Assembly: GCA_008694505.1 (NCBI GenBank)
Contig: VZDJ01000623.1
Coordinates: forward strand, 11,778,443-11,842,442
DNA length: 64,000 nt
Origin: Cyanoderma ruficeps
Lineage: Eukaryota > Chordata > Aves > Passeriformes > Timaliidae
Reading direction: 5' to 3'
Part shown: positions 25,621-39,217 of the stretch, piece after piece
Layout of the letters: every line of letters starts with the position of its first letter
Position numbering within the stretch: the first letter of the stretch is position 1
The notes under the pieces: generated by a model
Database searches by the model: none
The model's input: the letters and a program-made list of their open reading frames with translations, nothing else
What the model was told of the DNA's origin: nothing
Program-made: the position numbers and the translations under genes

Positions 25621-26161
25621 TGTGGGAAATCAAGGCACGGAAAATTCTTGGAACCTCGTGCATGCAGAGAATACAAACCCAAATACAGCAGAGAATACAG
25701 CTTCGATCGGAGACCTTGGAAAAGGCTTCCAAATTTAGAGACCACCAGTAAGAATGTGAGTTTGTAGTTTAAGCAGAGACATATTAAGATAAGTAGTGGA
25801 AAGTTTCAGAGTTTAAAGTTTAAGATATAGAAGTAGTTATAAAAGTAATAAGTTTTAAGGTGTAGGAAGTAGTTTGTGTGTCACTATATGATTGGATAGA
25901 AAAAGTCTGCATTGCAGCAGGACGTGTGACACAGTTTTAATTAGCCATTGGTGTGAAAGTTAAAACAATATGTGTGACAGTAGATTATTGGCTAATAAAC
26001 CTTTAAAAACCCTTGTAACCTGTGGTCTTGTGACCACTGACAACCACTGATCACGAACTCCTGGCTTATGTGGTGAAGATGTTCCCACTCCTTGAGGCTG
26101 AGGCAAGAAATCATGTTTTGAGATGTTTTCCAGTGGCCCCATCTCTCTTAAAATCCTGACA
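25621..26161 (+). mobile_element. Solo LTR-like element (about 541 bp)
   Basis: The element starts TGTGGG and ends CCTGACA. It contains 'attggat', 'attggctaataaacc' (CCAAT-type and polyadenylation signals), 'tttaaaaaccc', and a GT-rich U5-like tail with 'cttatgtggtgaagatg', as in bird ERV LTRs. Flanking hexamers are CCCGGA and GCAGGA, four of six matching, which could be a decayed 6-bp target duplication as made by class II (ERVK-like) elements. No internal retroviral sequence adjoins it. Confidence 0.65.
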
Positions 26162-29100
26162 GCAGGAGCCACATAGAAAAGTGAGGTAAAAAAGTTTATT
26201 TTATGCTTAGTTCTAAGCTCCATAGGCCTAAGAAAACTGCCTGAAACTCTTTATGTTCATGTGTGTATGGAGACAACTTGGACCAGCCCTTGGGTGCATC
26301 CAACCCAAAATCTTGTTTCCAACTGTGGTTGTGACAGAATAGGCAAGAAAGACTATAGGAAAAGGACAGACACATACAGTTGCTTCCTTTCTGTATTCTC
26401 TCAGCCTATAATATTTTTCAGTACAGTTTATAAGTGTTTAGCAAGCCTTAGATGATTTTTCTCCCAGTAGTTTGTGCTTGAGCCAATTCTAGCATCTTCA
26501 ACAGCCATTGGCAAAGGCTCTATAGGTGGACTACTCACTGCATGAAGGGCTGCTCCTCTTAATTCGAACATTATCCTCTCATAATTTCTTTTGGTGTTCC
26601 TGAGTTGTTCTACTTGCTTCTGCTGACAGCCATATTCATTTGGCACCTGAGTCCAGTTAATGGTCTTTGAATAACCAGTCAGTAACTATTAGATAATAAC
26701 TGGATAATTAAAAAGTTATCTCCCAACGTCCTGGAGAATCTCGACCATAGGGTTATGCTCTACCTTTTATAACCTGGTTTGGGTCTTCCTGATACCTTGG
26801 TCTCAGCTCTCTTTTGAAAGTGCACTGTGGGTGTGTCTCTAGAAAGAGGTATCAAAATGGAAATCAGTATAAGAAGCAAAAACTATTTCCTTCAAAATAA
26901 ATACTTCAGATCAGCTAGTTATAAGTTGGGATTTTTTTCTCTAAATACTGATTTTCCCAATTATGTTAAGCTTGTATTTCTTTAGAGACACTAGAAACAT
27001 TTTTAGCTCTGATTTCTGTTACATGCCATATCTGAAGTCTCAACTAGTTTCTCCAGTGTCCAGCATGGCACATGCATTTCCCACCCCAGTGAATGATTAC
27101 AATGCTGATGTCCAGGAGGAAAGTATTTTACTGGAGTGTATTTACCAATAATTCTTGAAAGGGAAGATCTTTTTTCTTTCTGGGGTTTTCAGCTGCTGTA
27201 GCATTCCATGTTTGCTGCCTATAAACTTCTCAGAGTCCAAGAAAAGATGTTGCTAGCATTAGCAATTGTTAATTCATATCAACAGAAATTCTGGATGTGC
27301 ATAAACCCCTTTTTCAGCCACAGGATCTCACATTCTTCAGTCCAAACTGCTCCTGTTTGGGGGTAAATGATGGGTGTCAGGCAGAGTACACCCCAAGCTG
27401 GAGTATGGCAAGGACAGGTTGTAGGCTCTGCTCTGCCCAGGACAAGATCATTGGAGGGGCTTGAGAAAAACAGATGTTTATATTGCACTCGTGTTTGGGG
27501 TGAGAGACTCCACATGAGGACTCAGAGTGGCAGCCTGTGATATCCCTTCAGTGTGGGGCTCCTCTGGTTTTTGACTGACCCTCTGTCAGGACCAGCTGTG
27601 CTCCCTCTCTGCTGGAAGGGTGGTTGCTGTCACCCCAGGTATGGAGGAAACATCATGGAGAAGGAGAAATGCAGGGCTTGGGGGAACACTAGTGATAAGG
27701 CAGAAGCAAAGACACTCTGACAGCTGGGTATCATTGACTTCCAACAGGCTGGAAGTTACAGTTTATTTAGACATTTAACAGAAAGCAGCTAATTAGCACT
27801 GTCATAACCCAGCAGTAATACAACATGGATCATACTTGATGTAACACTTACTGTCAGAAAAACTTTTTGTACATAAGCCCACAAAATACCATGCATGGAG
27901 TAAGCATGAAAGATTGCTCCCCAGGTGGTGGTCCCAGGAAACTCTCCAAATTCTGTCAGTATGTGATTTTTATTATTCAGTTCCCATTCTTCCTTTCCCT
28001 GTAAACAATTTGATCTGGATGTAAACTGTCAGGAAACGCTATGATGGAACAAATGCTCAGGGGTGTGCAGAGGCCATGCCAAACTACTCCAGGGGTGGCA
28101 GGACTTGGGACTATCCATATGGCTGCCTGTCACCAGAGTAAAGGGTGCACAGGCCACACAACTCCACAGGGCAGGACTCTTTAATGTCCCTTTGTGGGAC
28201 ACACAGTTGTGTCCAGGACAGGTACTTGTCCTCCACATTTGTTTTGGCTCGTTTTCCCCATGCTTGACTAAAAACCTGTCTGTCCTGAGCAGGAGCAAGC
28301 CTCCATGCAGGTGGCCACTCAGTTCCTCTATAGGTTGAATTCTTCTGGGAAAGGTAGATGGACTTTAGGCCCTTCTAGGGAAGCAGGGTGGAAAATCAGA
28401 AGATCTATAGCAGCTTGTTTTCTCTTTTAAATGGTACATGAAAACAAATAACTCAGTGCAGTGATATCCTTGGGGTTAATAAGAGGTTAATATCAGGGCT
28501 GTACTACCTTTTTCATCTTCTTTTCCAACCCTTCCTTTCAATCTGTAGTTAATTTAATTTTTTTAAATTTGCCTGGCAAAACACAGGCATGGACCAGAGA
28601 TGCTTCTGGGATTGCAGCAGGAATCAGGGACAATGGAGCTTGATATATTATCTTCACTTTCAAAACATTTTCTCAATTCCAGAACTGAAAATATGTATTC
28701 TTTAAAAGCATAGATCCTGTAGTGCAGAATCCATTTTCTGCAGCAAACCTCCTTACCAGGAAACTGTGAAGTATGTCACACCTCAGATTACTTAGTGGAC
28801 AATCAATCCTTGAACTTTTACACCACCTTCTGTTGCTTCCAATATTAAGGCTCATCCCAAGCTCATCACATTCAAACTAATTCCCATTTAACTGCTGTGG
28901 ATGGTGTCCTGTACATTAACTTCCCAAACGCTTTCTGTGTCAGTCCTAGCTTCTACCAGCCTTGCCTTTCCTGGATCATCCCTTCCCTTTGCTGACACTA
29001 ATGTCTGTAAAACAGTGACAGAACAGAGCAGCCACCAGAACAGGATTAAAACAAAGCTTGAAAGAAAAAAAAANAAAGCTTGAAAGAAAAAAAAAAAAAA

Positions 29101-31980
29101 AAGGTTCGTTTTAATATGGATCAGTTCCTCAGTCCTGTGTTTCATATTGTCAGGAGTGAAAAAAAAATACAAATGGAAAGTGAAGAGCAAATGATGCATA
29201 AAAGGACAACCTAAACAATAAATGCATGGACATGATCAGTCTCAGTCACTTGGCTTTAGACAATATAAAAATCTTCTTTAAGCCTTCAAGTATATTTGTA
29301 GCTTTAAATCACTGGTTCTCTTCTCTCTGAAACCGTCTCCAAAAATGGAGAATGACAACAGTGGCAGAAGAAAATGAGATCAGTACTCTGAGTATGAGTA
29401 TGGAGTGAGCAGCTCTTATCTGAGTGCCCAGCCTCATTCCTGGCTCCCTGAGCTCCCCAGGAGACCCTGGAGGGCCAATGCCTAATTTTATTTTCCTGAT
29501 TTCTTGCAGCCTCTGGAGACTAAAGTGGGACTCTGCTCTGCTCAAAACAGCGAGAGTTTAAAGACTGTGCCAGGTAGTCCTGGGAGATGTGTGTCCTGGC
29601 TCAGACACGCTGCTTGGACTGGAGCAGGTTCATTCCACTCTGAATTCCTGCCTACAAGAGGACTCCCCAAGGGGATGAATTTTGACCTGCAGCTCATAGA
29701 GACAGAGGAAGAAAACTCCAGCAATGCCATCCAGCCCTTCACTTCCAAGAGTCCCCTGATGCATCATCCACTGCCTCGACTTCTTGAGAGAAGGCATCAA
29801 GGATGGTGGCTCCAGGCCCTCTGCATGTACATGTTAATCTTTGGTATCTGATTTTGATTATTTCATTGGAAACAAAAGGAAGTATTAAGCTATCATGTGC
29901 AAAGTGTCCTGGCCAAGAGACCCAGATTACCAATGCTACTGATACTGAATACAGGTGCTGCTGCTGGGAGCTGCTCCTTGTGGGTGCTGGCATCCAGGGA
30001 GCTGGGTTTTGTTCTTTCTGAGAGCTATTAGCAGGGATTCCTGCTGGCATTAGGCTATGAAACACAGCTGTGTGGTATTGCTGAGCAGAGCGTGGGAAGA
30101 AAGACCCTTTTCAAGTGTGGGGTGCTCACACCCAAAGCAGGGGTGTGGAAGCAGCCCATAAACAAATTGACCTTCACTCTTGCACAGAGACCACATGAGA
30201 CCCCAGGCTGCTCTCAGGCTTCTGAGCAGGGCTATGCAGTCCTTTCCTCAGACCAACTGGAAAAACGACTGCAATGCGAATCTTCTGGAGCTGCAGAGTC
30301 CTACAGCTCCAAATGCAACATAAATTTGTCAAAGGTCCCAATCATTCTCAAAGTGTAAAGAAACAGGATAGAGAAAAATGCAGGGGAAAGATAGAAATGT
30401 ACTGCATGGCTGCTATTTTGGGATATGAGTTTACCTTTTAATTAAAAATAAGTTATTGAAGCTTAGCGAGAATCTGTTCTGGATCCTATTTCTTTGCTGC
30501 TCCTTTTATTTACAGATTAGGTTGCAGAAAGCTGTTGTTATTTTAGACACGAATATTTTTTATTTGAGTGTTACTGCCTACCAGAGATTTGATTTTTTTT
30601 AGTGTTGGCTAATTTTGTGTTTTGAGTAGGAAGCTTCAACTTCACACCAGTTCTACACAAGACCTTCTGCTATCCACCAGTCTGGGCAAGATAAACCTGT
30701 AACCATGACATTCCTCCCTTAAAACCTCTATGGCTTTATCATGATTTTATCTGCTCATCTTACTGTGGACTTTTAAAAGATATGGGGAGTATCTGAAGTA
30801 GTTTAAAACTATTTAATCTTTCAAATATCTGAAATGCAGGCAAGTATCCCTATATATCCACCCAGCCCCCAGTTCTGCTTTTGCTTTCTAAGTGCTGAAT
30901 GAATTAGGGAGAGCAGGGCCAGGTGAGCTGCCTGCACTGATCTCTGTGGAGAGCCAGCTTCCTCCCACTCCTCAAAATGCACTAACCACCTCTGCTCCTG
31001 CACCAGATGCCGTCCCAAATCCTCAGTCCCTGCCCAAAACACCTGTGCTATTTGTCCTGCACCACCCTATTGCTCACAGGAGAGGGGACTCCCATGGGCA
31101 CCACCCCAGCTTGTCCACACTTATGGTGCAAGGGACCACTCAGGCAGCATCAAGGCAGGAAAAGTCTCTGAAAAGCAGCAGAATTAGCAATGTCTTGCAT
31201 GCCACAGCAAGTCCTAAGGCAGGCAAAGCAGCAGCCAGGAAAGATAGAGACCCATTCCCAACATCCCACCTTGTCCATCCCTCCACCTCAGCACAAGGTG
31301 GGAGGCAGTGGGCAGTGCCAGCACCCTCATCCTGCTCAATGGCTCATCCATCAGGAGCAAGGAGGAGGATTAGTGCTTGGCATCAACGTGGGCAACTGCC
31401 TGCCTGCCAGGCTTGCTCTTTAAAACAGGCTGTCAAGCACAGATAGCTGTGGAATCAATATGTGCCTGGTAGCTGTTGATGCCACTTCTGCCAGCACCGG
31501 GTGGGCTGAGCCACTGCACACCAGGAGGGATTCAGGCTCTGAGAGAGAGGATGCAGAGCTGACTCTTCAGTACCCATATCAGATGACTGTGAGAAAGCAG
31601 TCAAACAGGAAGACTTCAGTGATGGTGTCACTGTGTTGCTGCTGCCAGTCCCCCCTCCCAGTGCCAAACATGAATACTTGCCAAGCACAGAGGAGACTGG
31701 ATATACTATGGTTGGTCAGTTCTTTGAATGAGATGTGAAAGCAGGGGCCTCCACTACCAGCCTCGACAAATCCTTTCCACATCCTGGACAGACTATGAAA
31801 ATCAGCTGACATCCAGATCGCTGTCTCCTCTTCCTCTGGGCAGCTTCTCGTGCCCGTGCCCAGGCTGCAAATTGCTGTGGATAATAGCTGTGACCCTTCA
31901 TCCAGACCATGGCTGCCTACCCGTGCTTGAGTGGAGGGCCCGGGGCTCGATGGTCCCATGGCAGAGGGGATGATGTCCAG
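26162..31980. other. Intergenic DNA, no gene recognised
   Basis: No confident gene or repeat was found. A minus-strand open stretch at 26428-26646 looks somewhat protein-like but is not recognised. A short tandem duplication with an N and poly-A lies at 29,052-29,101. The plus-strand open frame near 30,892-31,446 has low-complexity composition and no family resemblance. Confidence 0.5.
29052..29101. repeat. Two-copy A-rich tandem duplication with ambiguous base
   Basis: The unit 'aaagcttgaaag' plus poly-A occurs twice in a row, with N at 29074 inside the first poly-A. It could be true slippage or an assembly artefact at a homopolymer. Confidence 0.7.
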
Positions 31981-33183
<1,203 letters not shown>

Positions 33184-33886
33184 TGGGTACTTACTGGTAC
33201 TTAAGCAAAAAACAAAGGAAGTAGCCAGAGGAGAGGAGTGTAGCACCTGGCTACACTTCTTTTGTCCCTGGAAGTTTCTCCCTGAGGGATAAGATACCAC
33301 GAGTTTTGGAGGCAGGTAAAGGATGGGGGCTGGGGGCAGCTGTGCTCTCTCACTCTCGGTATTGAAGGAGCACGGTCAAGCTGTTGCTTACGGCGGGGAG
33401 AATTCACTATCATCACTGGACCCCAGTCCTAGGGATCGACCACCGTCCAGGAATTCTGAGCATGCCTTTTCCTGCCCTGCGGGAGCTGCTGTCCCGCACC
33501 TCCGCATCTTCGGCACTGTTCTGGGTCTTTTTGCTACGCTGTAGCCCCAGCACCTCCTGCCCTGCCGGGACATCCCGCCGTTCCAGCTGCCACCACAGAG
33601 CTTCTGGTACATCTCATCCACTAGCCCGGGACTTCTGCTCTTTCCTGCCGTTCCAGCTTGGCGTCCCTCACAGTCCTGCAGGGGCACCGGGATCAGACTG
33701 CCCCGGGGGTTTTGTGAACTAAAGCCTCTCCTCCATCCCTTCCCGTCTCGGCCGAGAAGGCTGCCACGAGGTTCCTGGTTCTGTTTTGTTGTTAATGCTG
33801 TAGTTGTTGTTTTGTTTGTCTTGTTGTTCATACTAGTAAAGAACTGTTGTTCCTATCACCATACCTTTGCCTGAGAGCTCTTTCAA

Positions 33887-33956
<70 letters not shown>

Positions 33957-34046
33957 TTAATAATTCGGAGGGAGGGGGGTTACATTCTCCATTCCAAGGG
34001 AGGCTCCAGCTTTCCCTGGCAGACACCTGTCTTTCAAATTAAGACA
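33184..34046 (+). mobile_element. LTR element with internal AAT microsatellite
   Basis: A CpG-rich block (about 33,370-33,780) is followed by a GTT-rich segment near 33,780-33,850, 'actagtaaagaactgttg', and a downstream 'ttcggagggagggggg' to 'gacacctgtctttcaa' segment. I associate this arrangement with a songbird LTR family, from memory. The right edge is fairly clear at ...AAGACA (34046). The proposed left edge TGGGTAC (33184) is flanked by CTAC, and CTAC also follows the right edge, giving a possible 4-bp target duplication. The left boundary is tentative. Confidence 0.55.
33887..33954 (+). repeat. (AAT)n microsatellite, about 22 units
   Basis: An uninterrupted AAT run of about 68 bp lies within the LTR-like element. 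Purity suggests it is recent and length-variable. Confidence 0.97.
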
Positions 34047-36154
34047 CTACTCTCATCCAGAAGTGCAGTAACAAAAAACCAGTATGTAAACCTATGAAAA
34101 AACTATGTGCCTCCCCTACACTACAAATTTACATGTGCTTTACCTCATGGGCCAAGGGGAATAACTGTGCTGCAACCTGGTATATGGTTTTGTGTTCCAG
34201 AGAACACTTTGAATGCTTTCTTGAAAGACAAGGCTCCTCCGGGTTTTGCTGGAGGATAAGCTTACAGCATCACCCCAGGGCTTGGGCTTTGCTGCTCTGA
34301 ATCCCCTTTGAAGATGACCTAGGAATTACAGTCTGCTGGCCAACAGAGACTAGTAGAGAAAAAAGCGCTTCAGGGCTGATGGCACATGGGAAAATGGATA
34401 GAAGTAAACAGAAAAGAGAAAGCTGGGATGTAACATATGGTCTGCACACTCTGAGAATCTGAGAAGGACCTAAACAGTGCCTGTGCCAAGTCAATGGCTG
34501 CATGCTCAGCCCTGCTCCTTGGGAAAGAGTGAGTGAGATGTCTGAGCTCTCCATCTGCAATCAGAGCCAGATGCAGCAGCACTGCTGCAACCAAGTCTAT
34601 ACAAAGTTTCTGGTTGCTCCCTGTGGGAGGAGACATCTTTGATCCTGAGGCTGGATTTACGTGCCCACCCCCACCAGCTCCCGCTTCTGAATCACTGGAG
34701 AAAACTCCATGACTCCAAATCAGGATACGTGATGCTGCTTCCCCTGCTGCCTCCCGCCTGGAGAGAGCACCGGGCCACTGCTGGCTGCTCTGCCCGACCA
34801 GGCACCAGGGCTGGGCTCTGGGACCCACATGGTCTGGCAGCCACTGGGCAAGGGGCAACACTGGGCATTTAAAGTAGGGCTATGCCCAGCTGCAAGGGCA
34901 GGTTGGCATTGCTCGGGATGCTGTGGAGTGGGGAGGAAAGGTCACTACAACACCCTCCTCCAAAACACCCTCCTGTCTAGAAGCCGAAGTCAGCATCAGT
35001 GTCCTTAGAGCTGGGTTTCTGCTTCAGAAAAGCAGTTTCTTCTCCAAAGATATGATTTTCATGTGCTAAGTTTTTGACTCTGCCACCTCATGTCCTTTCT
35101 TAATTCTTATTGGCATTCTTCGCAGTGGAGGCATTTGGAAGGGCAAGCACTGGACTGCCTCAAAAATTCTGGACACCTTTCAAAACTGACACCTGCCTGC
35201 TTAAACACCACATTTTCTTCCTCTGATAAAATCACAAATTTTCTCCATTTTTTTTCTCTATTCGGGAAGCAGTATTGGGAAAAGAAATCCCCTACTGCTC
35301 TGTTTGTAGACTTGAAAATATCTTTTCAATGGAAAATTATTTTTCTACATGAAGAAATAACTGTGCACTTGCTCCCTGTTCTTTTGAGCTCATTTCCTGA
35401 CTGAAAAATACCACAACTGAAAAACACAAATGAGTATTTCTTGAGCTGTTTTAAAAGTGTCCCTCTAAAATATGTATTAATTCTTAAGTGCACTTCTACT
35501 GCAGCTTTTAAAAAATGAATAGAGAGCCCAACAGGCACCAGAGTGATTTCACAGGGCTTCAGAACATGTCACATCTACAGGACATCTCTGTCCATTTGAT
35601 CAGCTAATACCCTTGGGTAGCACAGCCTGGATCTCCCTCCTCTCCTGTGTGTGGCTGCAAAGGGGGAAGCAGTGATGCTGAAGTTCAGAGATTAGCACAA
35701 AAGCTTATGCTTGTCTCCACCCATTTCTTTGCAGCTGACTGTTTAACAGGTAAATAACACCTTCTTTGAAAACAGGTTGTGTTCTTTGTGGTTTATTCCG
35801 GCAGTGCCTACCATGCAGAGCCTGAGTGCATTTGCCAGGTGCTAAATAAATAATGTTAATAATGGTCAACAGTATCACCAATCCTTCTGTCAACAGTGCA
35901 ACACAACCCACAGCAGGCGCTGCTCTGGTATAAAGACAGAAGTAGTGGGATTATTCCCAAAGTGTCCACGTGAAGACCTTGTCGAGGAAAACAAAAAAGT
36001 AACCTTTAAAAGAATGGGGTTTTTAATAAAATAGTAGCATACCTTTGTTACCTTAAGGAAAAAAAAAAGAGAGAGTTGGAGAGAACCTGAAGATATTAAC
36101 AATTATTGGGTTTTATTTTGGAAGTGATGCCAGCATGATTGACTTCTCTACTGT
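34047..36154. other. Intergenic DNA, nothing recognised
   Basis: No coding or repeat signature was recognised. The open frames here are short and unlike known families. Confidence 0.5.
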
Positions 36155-36338
36155 GAGGTAGACCATTGGGTACTGGTTGCTCAGAGAGGTTGCACAATCT
36201 CCATCCTTGGAGATACGCAAAATCTAATTGGACATGGCTCTGAGAAACTCACAGTGGCTGACCCTGATCTGAGCATGGGCTGGACGAAATGTTTGCCTGA
36301 GGCACCTCCAACCTCATCCATTCTGTGACTTTCGGAGA
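36155..36338 (+). mobile_element. CR1 LINE 3' fragment, degraded
   Basis: Sense CR1 landmarks are 'gctcagagaggttgcacaat', 'ctccatccttggagata', 'ggctctgagaaactc' and the tail 'cacctccaacctcatccat' followed by 'tctgtgact'. It is more diverged than the copy at 12.9 kb. Confidence 0.8.
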
Positions 36339-39149
36339 CTGAAACTGGGTAGAACACACTTTATGAGCTGTTCCCTTCATTGACATTTCCCATGGGATGC
36401 TGCAGCCCAAGATTCCCCCATGGAGCCCTAAGAAGACATGGTGTTCATCTCCATGTCCACGCCACTGAGGTCCCTGGGACACAGGTTATGGCCATGCAAG
36501 AGAAGGATCTTTCAAGCAGCACATTTGGAAAGTTTCAGGTTTTTGAGGAAAATCTTTTTTTTCTTTATGGCTTTGCATGCTGTGAGTTAAATCACTTATC
36601 AGTGCTGGCAGTTTTTTCCTTCCTCAGAAAACCAACAAAACCAACTACAGTAATTTTTCCAGCCAGTTCCAAGCAGCAGCCTGACTGCTGCCAGAAACCA
36701 GAGCAGTGTGGAGTGACAGATACATCTTCCTTTGTGTCGACACTCCTTTCTTCAGCATCATTAAAAGGAAAGTGAATGGAAAAACATATTCAAAGATACA
36801 AATCACCACAGCCTCTCAGATCTGAAATGGGAGAGGAGCCCTGCTGAGAAATCCCACGTGGAACCTGATGCTGTCTCTTTTCTCCAGGCTTGATACACCA
36901 GTGGAGAGAAACAAGCAGGGAAGCTCCTGCAAGATTTTTGTTCATTTTTGGCCTTGCTGCTGAGTCTCTAGGACCAGTGCCAAGCTCCTGCCATCAGTGT
37001 GCATGGGTGACCGTGGGTGGACTATGAGCTGGCCTTTTGGACCTCTCCTCATGCAGGGCTGGAAACAGCACTTGGATTTTTTTTTTTTACTTTATTTTTT
37101 CTTTTGAAAGCTGTCCTTGGTATGATGAGCTCTGGGGCATCCCTGTGCCCTTTCTGTGATTTCTTAGTCAACCATAAAAGTTCCATTTTTAGAATCAGCA
37201 TTTTGTTCTTAGGAGGTTTTGGTGACAAATTAAACATCTGTAGGAAAAACTCAGGCTCATCTTTTGGACATCTGAAATTCTGATATTTGTTAATTTTCTG
37301 ATGTTCTACTTTAATCCTTGCTAGAGCAAATGAGAGCCAATGGGCACCTGGTGATAGTTTTGCCCCTTAAATAGGAATGTCCTGTCTGTTCTTATTGCCC
37401 CTTTCCTCATTTTCTCCTACTATATAAAAGAAAGAATTCTTGGCTTTATTCCTGCATGCCAAGAAATACTAAACTTGCTGCTGCTTTTTGTTTTCTTTGA
37501 AACACAAAGGGCAACAAATTAGGGAATGTTTCCACCAAAAGGGAAAGGCTTTCTAATGGATTCACCTGCTCTGAAGTGCTTGTAAGATCTGGTAAATACA
37601 GTTTACAAATTACCAGGTGTCAACAAATGACTGTTATTGGAAAAGAGGTTTTCTGCAAACTGCAAACCCCCTTCCTTTTATTATGTATAGCCATCTACTA
37701 TTATACAAGAATTTGTTCATCTGTCAGGTGTCATTATATAGTAATAGTTGAGAAAACAAACAATATTTGTGATTATTTGATAGCAAGCTCTGCCTCAGGT
37801 ATAAAGCAGATGAGAAGCATGATGAGTCATTGTGAGACACTGGTGATGTTGCCTCGTGCAAAAACTGATAGTCATATTTTGGTCTGGAAAGAATTTTTCC
37901 CTTGGTATGTTGTCTAGCATGTGATGATGAGGTAATATTTGCTTTGAAGTAAGGAGGAGGAGAATTTCCTAGAATAAGGTAAACTAATCTGAAGTTCCTG
38001 ATTTCTTCCAATGGTAGAGGGGGTGCAGAAAACCATTTTGAGATCCTGGATTTCCTCCCAAGTAATCCAGTACCAGTACTAAGACCCCATCCCCAGTTCC
38101 ACATGCTCTGCTGCACTTTATTCCTCTACGCCTGTAAAGTTTTAATTTAAATGGCTACCTTTCAAAGTTGGATAGACACATGCAGTTTTCTAGAGAACAG
38201 AGGACTGTGACTATAGGTTAAAACCGAAGATGACCCCTACTCACTGACAAAGAAAGAAATGCCGCAAACAGTCCCTGACACAGACACAAGATCTTCACAT
38301 AGATCTTCAGATTCTTTAGAACAAATACGAGCAGAACAGAGCACTGTGTCCGAGTTCTTTGATACTTATCTTGCTTGTGTTAACCCATTGCCTGGGAGTT
38401 CTGTACAGAAAACTACAGGAATATTTTCTGTTTTTTTCTATAATTTCAATTTATGATTTTTAGAAAGCACATTTTTAATCACTGGCAACAGCTGTAATTT
38501 CTGGTGCTACTTCTGCCCAAGTTACAAGTACTTCTCAGGGCTGCAGCGTTATCAATCAGAGATTATGTATTATTAGCTACAAAGCAAGGAGCAGGACCCT
38601 ACATCAGAGCTCTCTGCAGAGAAGATACATTGAAATTTTAAAGAAAATAAAATCTTGCTCATGAGGCAAGAAGAGCAACAGAGAGACGGTGTTGCAAGAA
38701 GAATGACTGTCAGGAGACTAAATATTGCAGTCCTTATGCTGATTAAAAGAATGTCTGAAGTCAACAGGGATTTAACACAGGTCTGAAAGCACAAGTACAA
38801 TGTTTAGAGATGTTTAGCACCAACAGCTGACATTGCTTTCCACTGGAATCCAAAAGGCTCAGTACTTTACAAAAATCAGACTTCATATTTATCAAGGTTT
38901 TGTTACTGTTAATAAACAAGTACTTAAAAAAGCTTTATTACGTACTCCCTGTAAGAGTACTTATTGTATACTTGTTTGGGATAGCTCTGACCTACATGCT
39001 TGAGCAAGTAACCAATAAATAGAAAAAGAAGAATGATGTTTTCTATGGATCAATGCCTGTTAAATGTATGTGGGGTACACCCAGTACCAGCATCTGCTAC
39101 AATTACACTCCAGTCAGCTTTCCCACAGAGTGTCAGGGTTTCAGAGAAA
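36339..39149. other. Intergenic DNA, nothing recognised
   Basis: AT-rich; a poly-T tract near 37,077-37,108. No gene or clear transposon was recognised. Confidence 0.5.
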
Positions 39150-39217
39150 CCTGAAGGAGTTAGATTTGATGACCCTTGTGGGTCTCTTCCAACTTGGAAT
39201 ATTCCATGATTCTGTAT
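39150..39217 (+). mobile_element. CR1 LINE tail fragment
   Basis: The 'ttagatttgatgacccttg', 'gggtctcttccaacttgg' and 'ccatgattctgt' segments match the terminal CR1 3' UTR. Only about 70 bp are recognisable. Confidence 0.7.

Noticed and set aside
30892..31446. Plus-strand 184-residue open frame near H2B
   Set aside because: Low-complexity, Ser/Ala/Pro-rich, with no recognisable domain; taken as chance.
31890..31980. Histone 3' stem-loop after H2B
   Set aside because: I searched the minus strand downstream of the TAG for a GGCTCTTTT-type hairpin. The only GC-rich segment there does not fit the consensus.
33887..33954. CRISPR-like regular repeat
   Set aside because: It is a pure trinucleotide microsatellite with no spacers, in a vertebrate genome.
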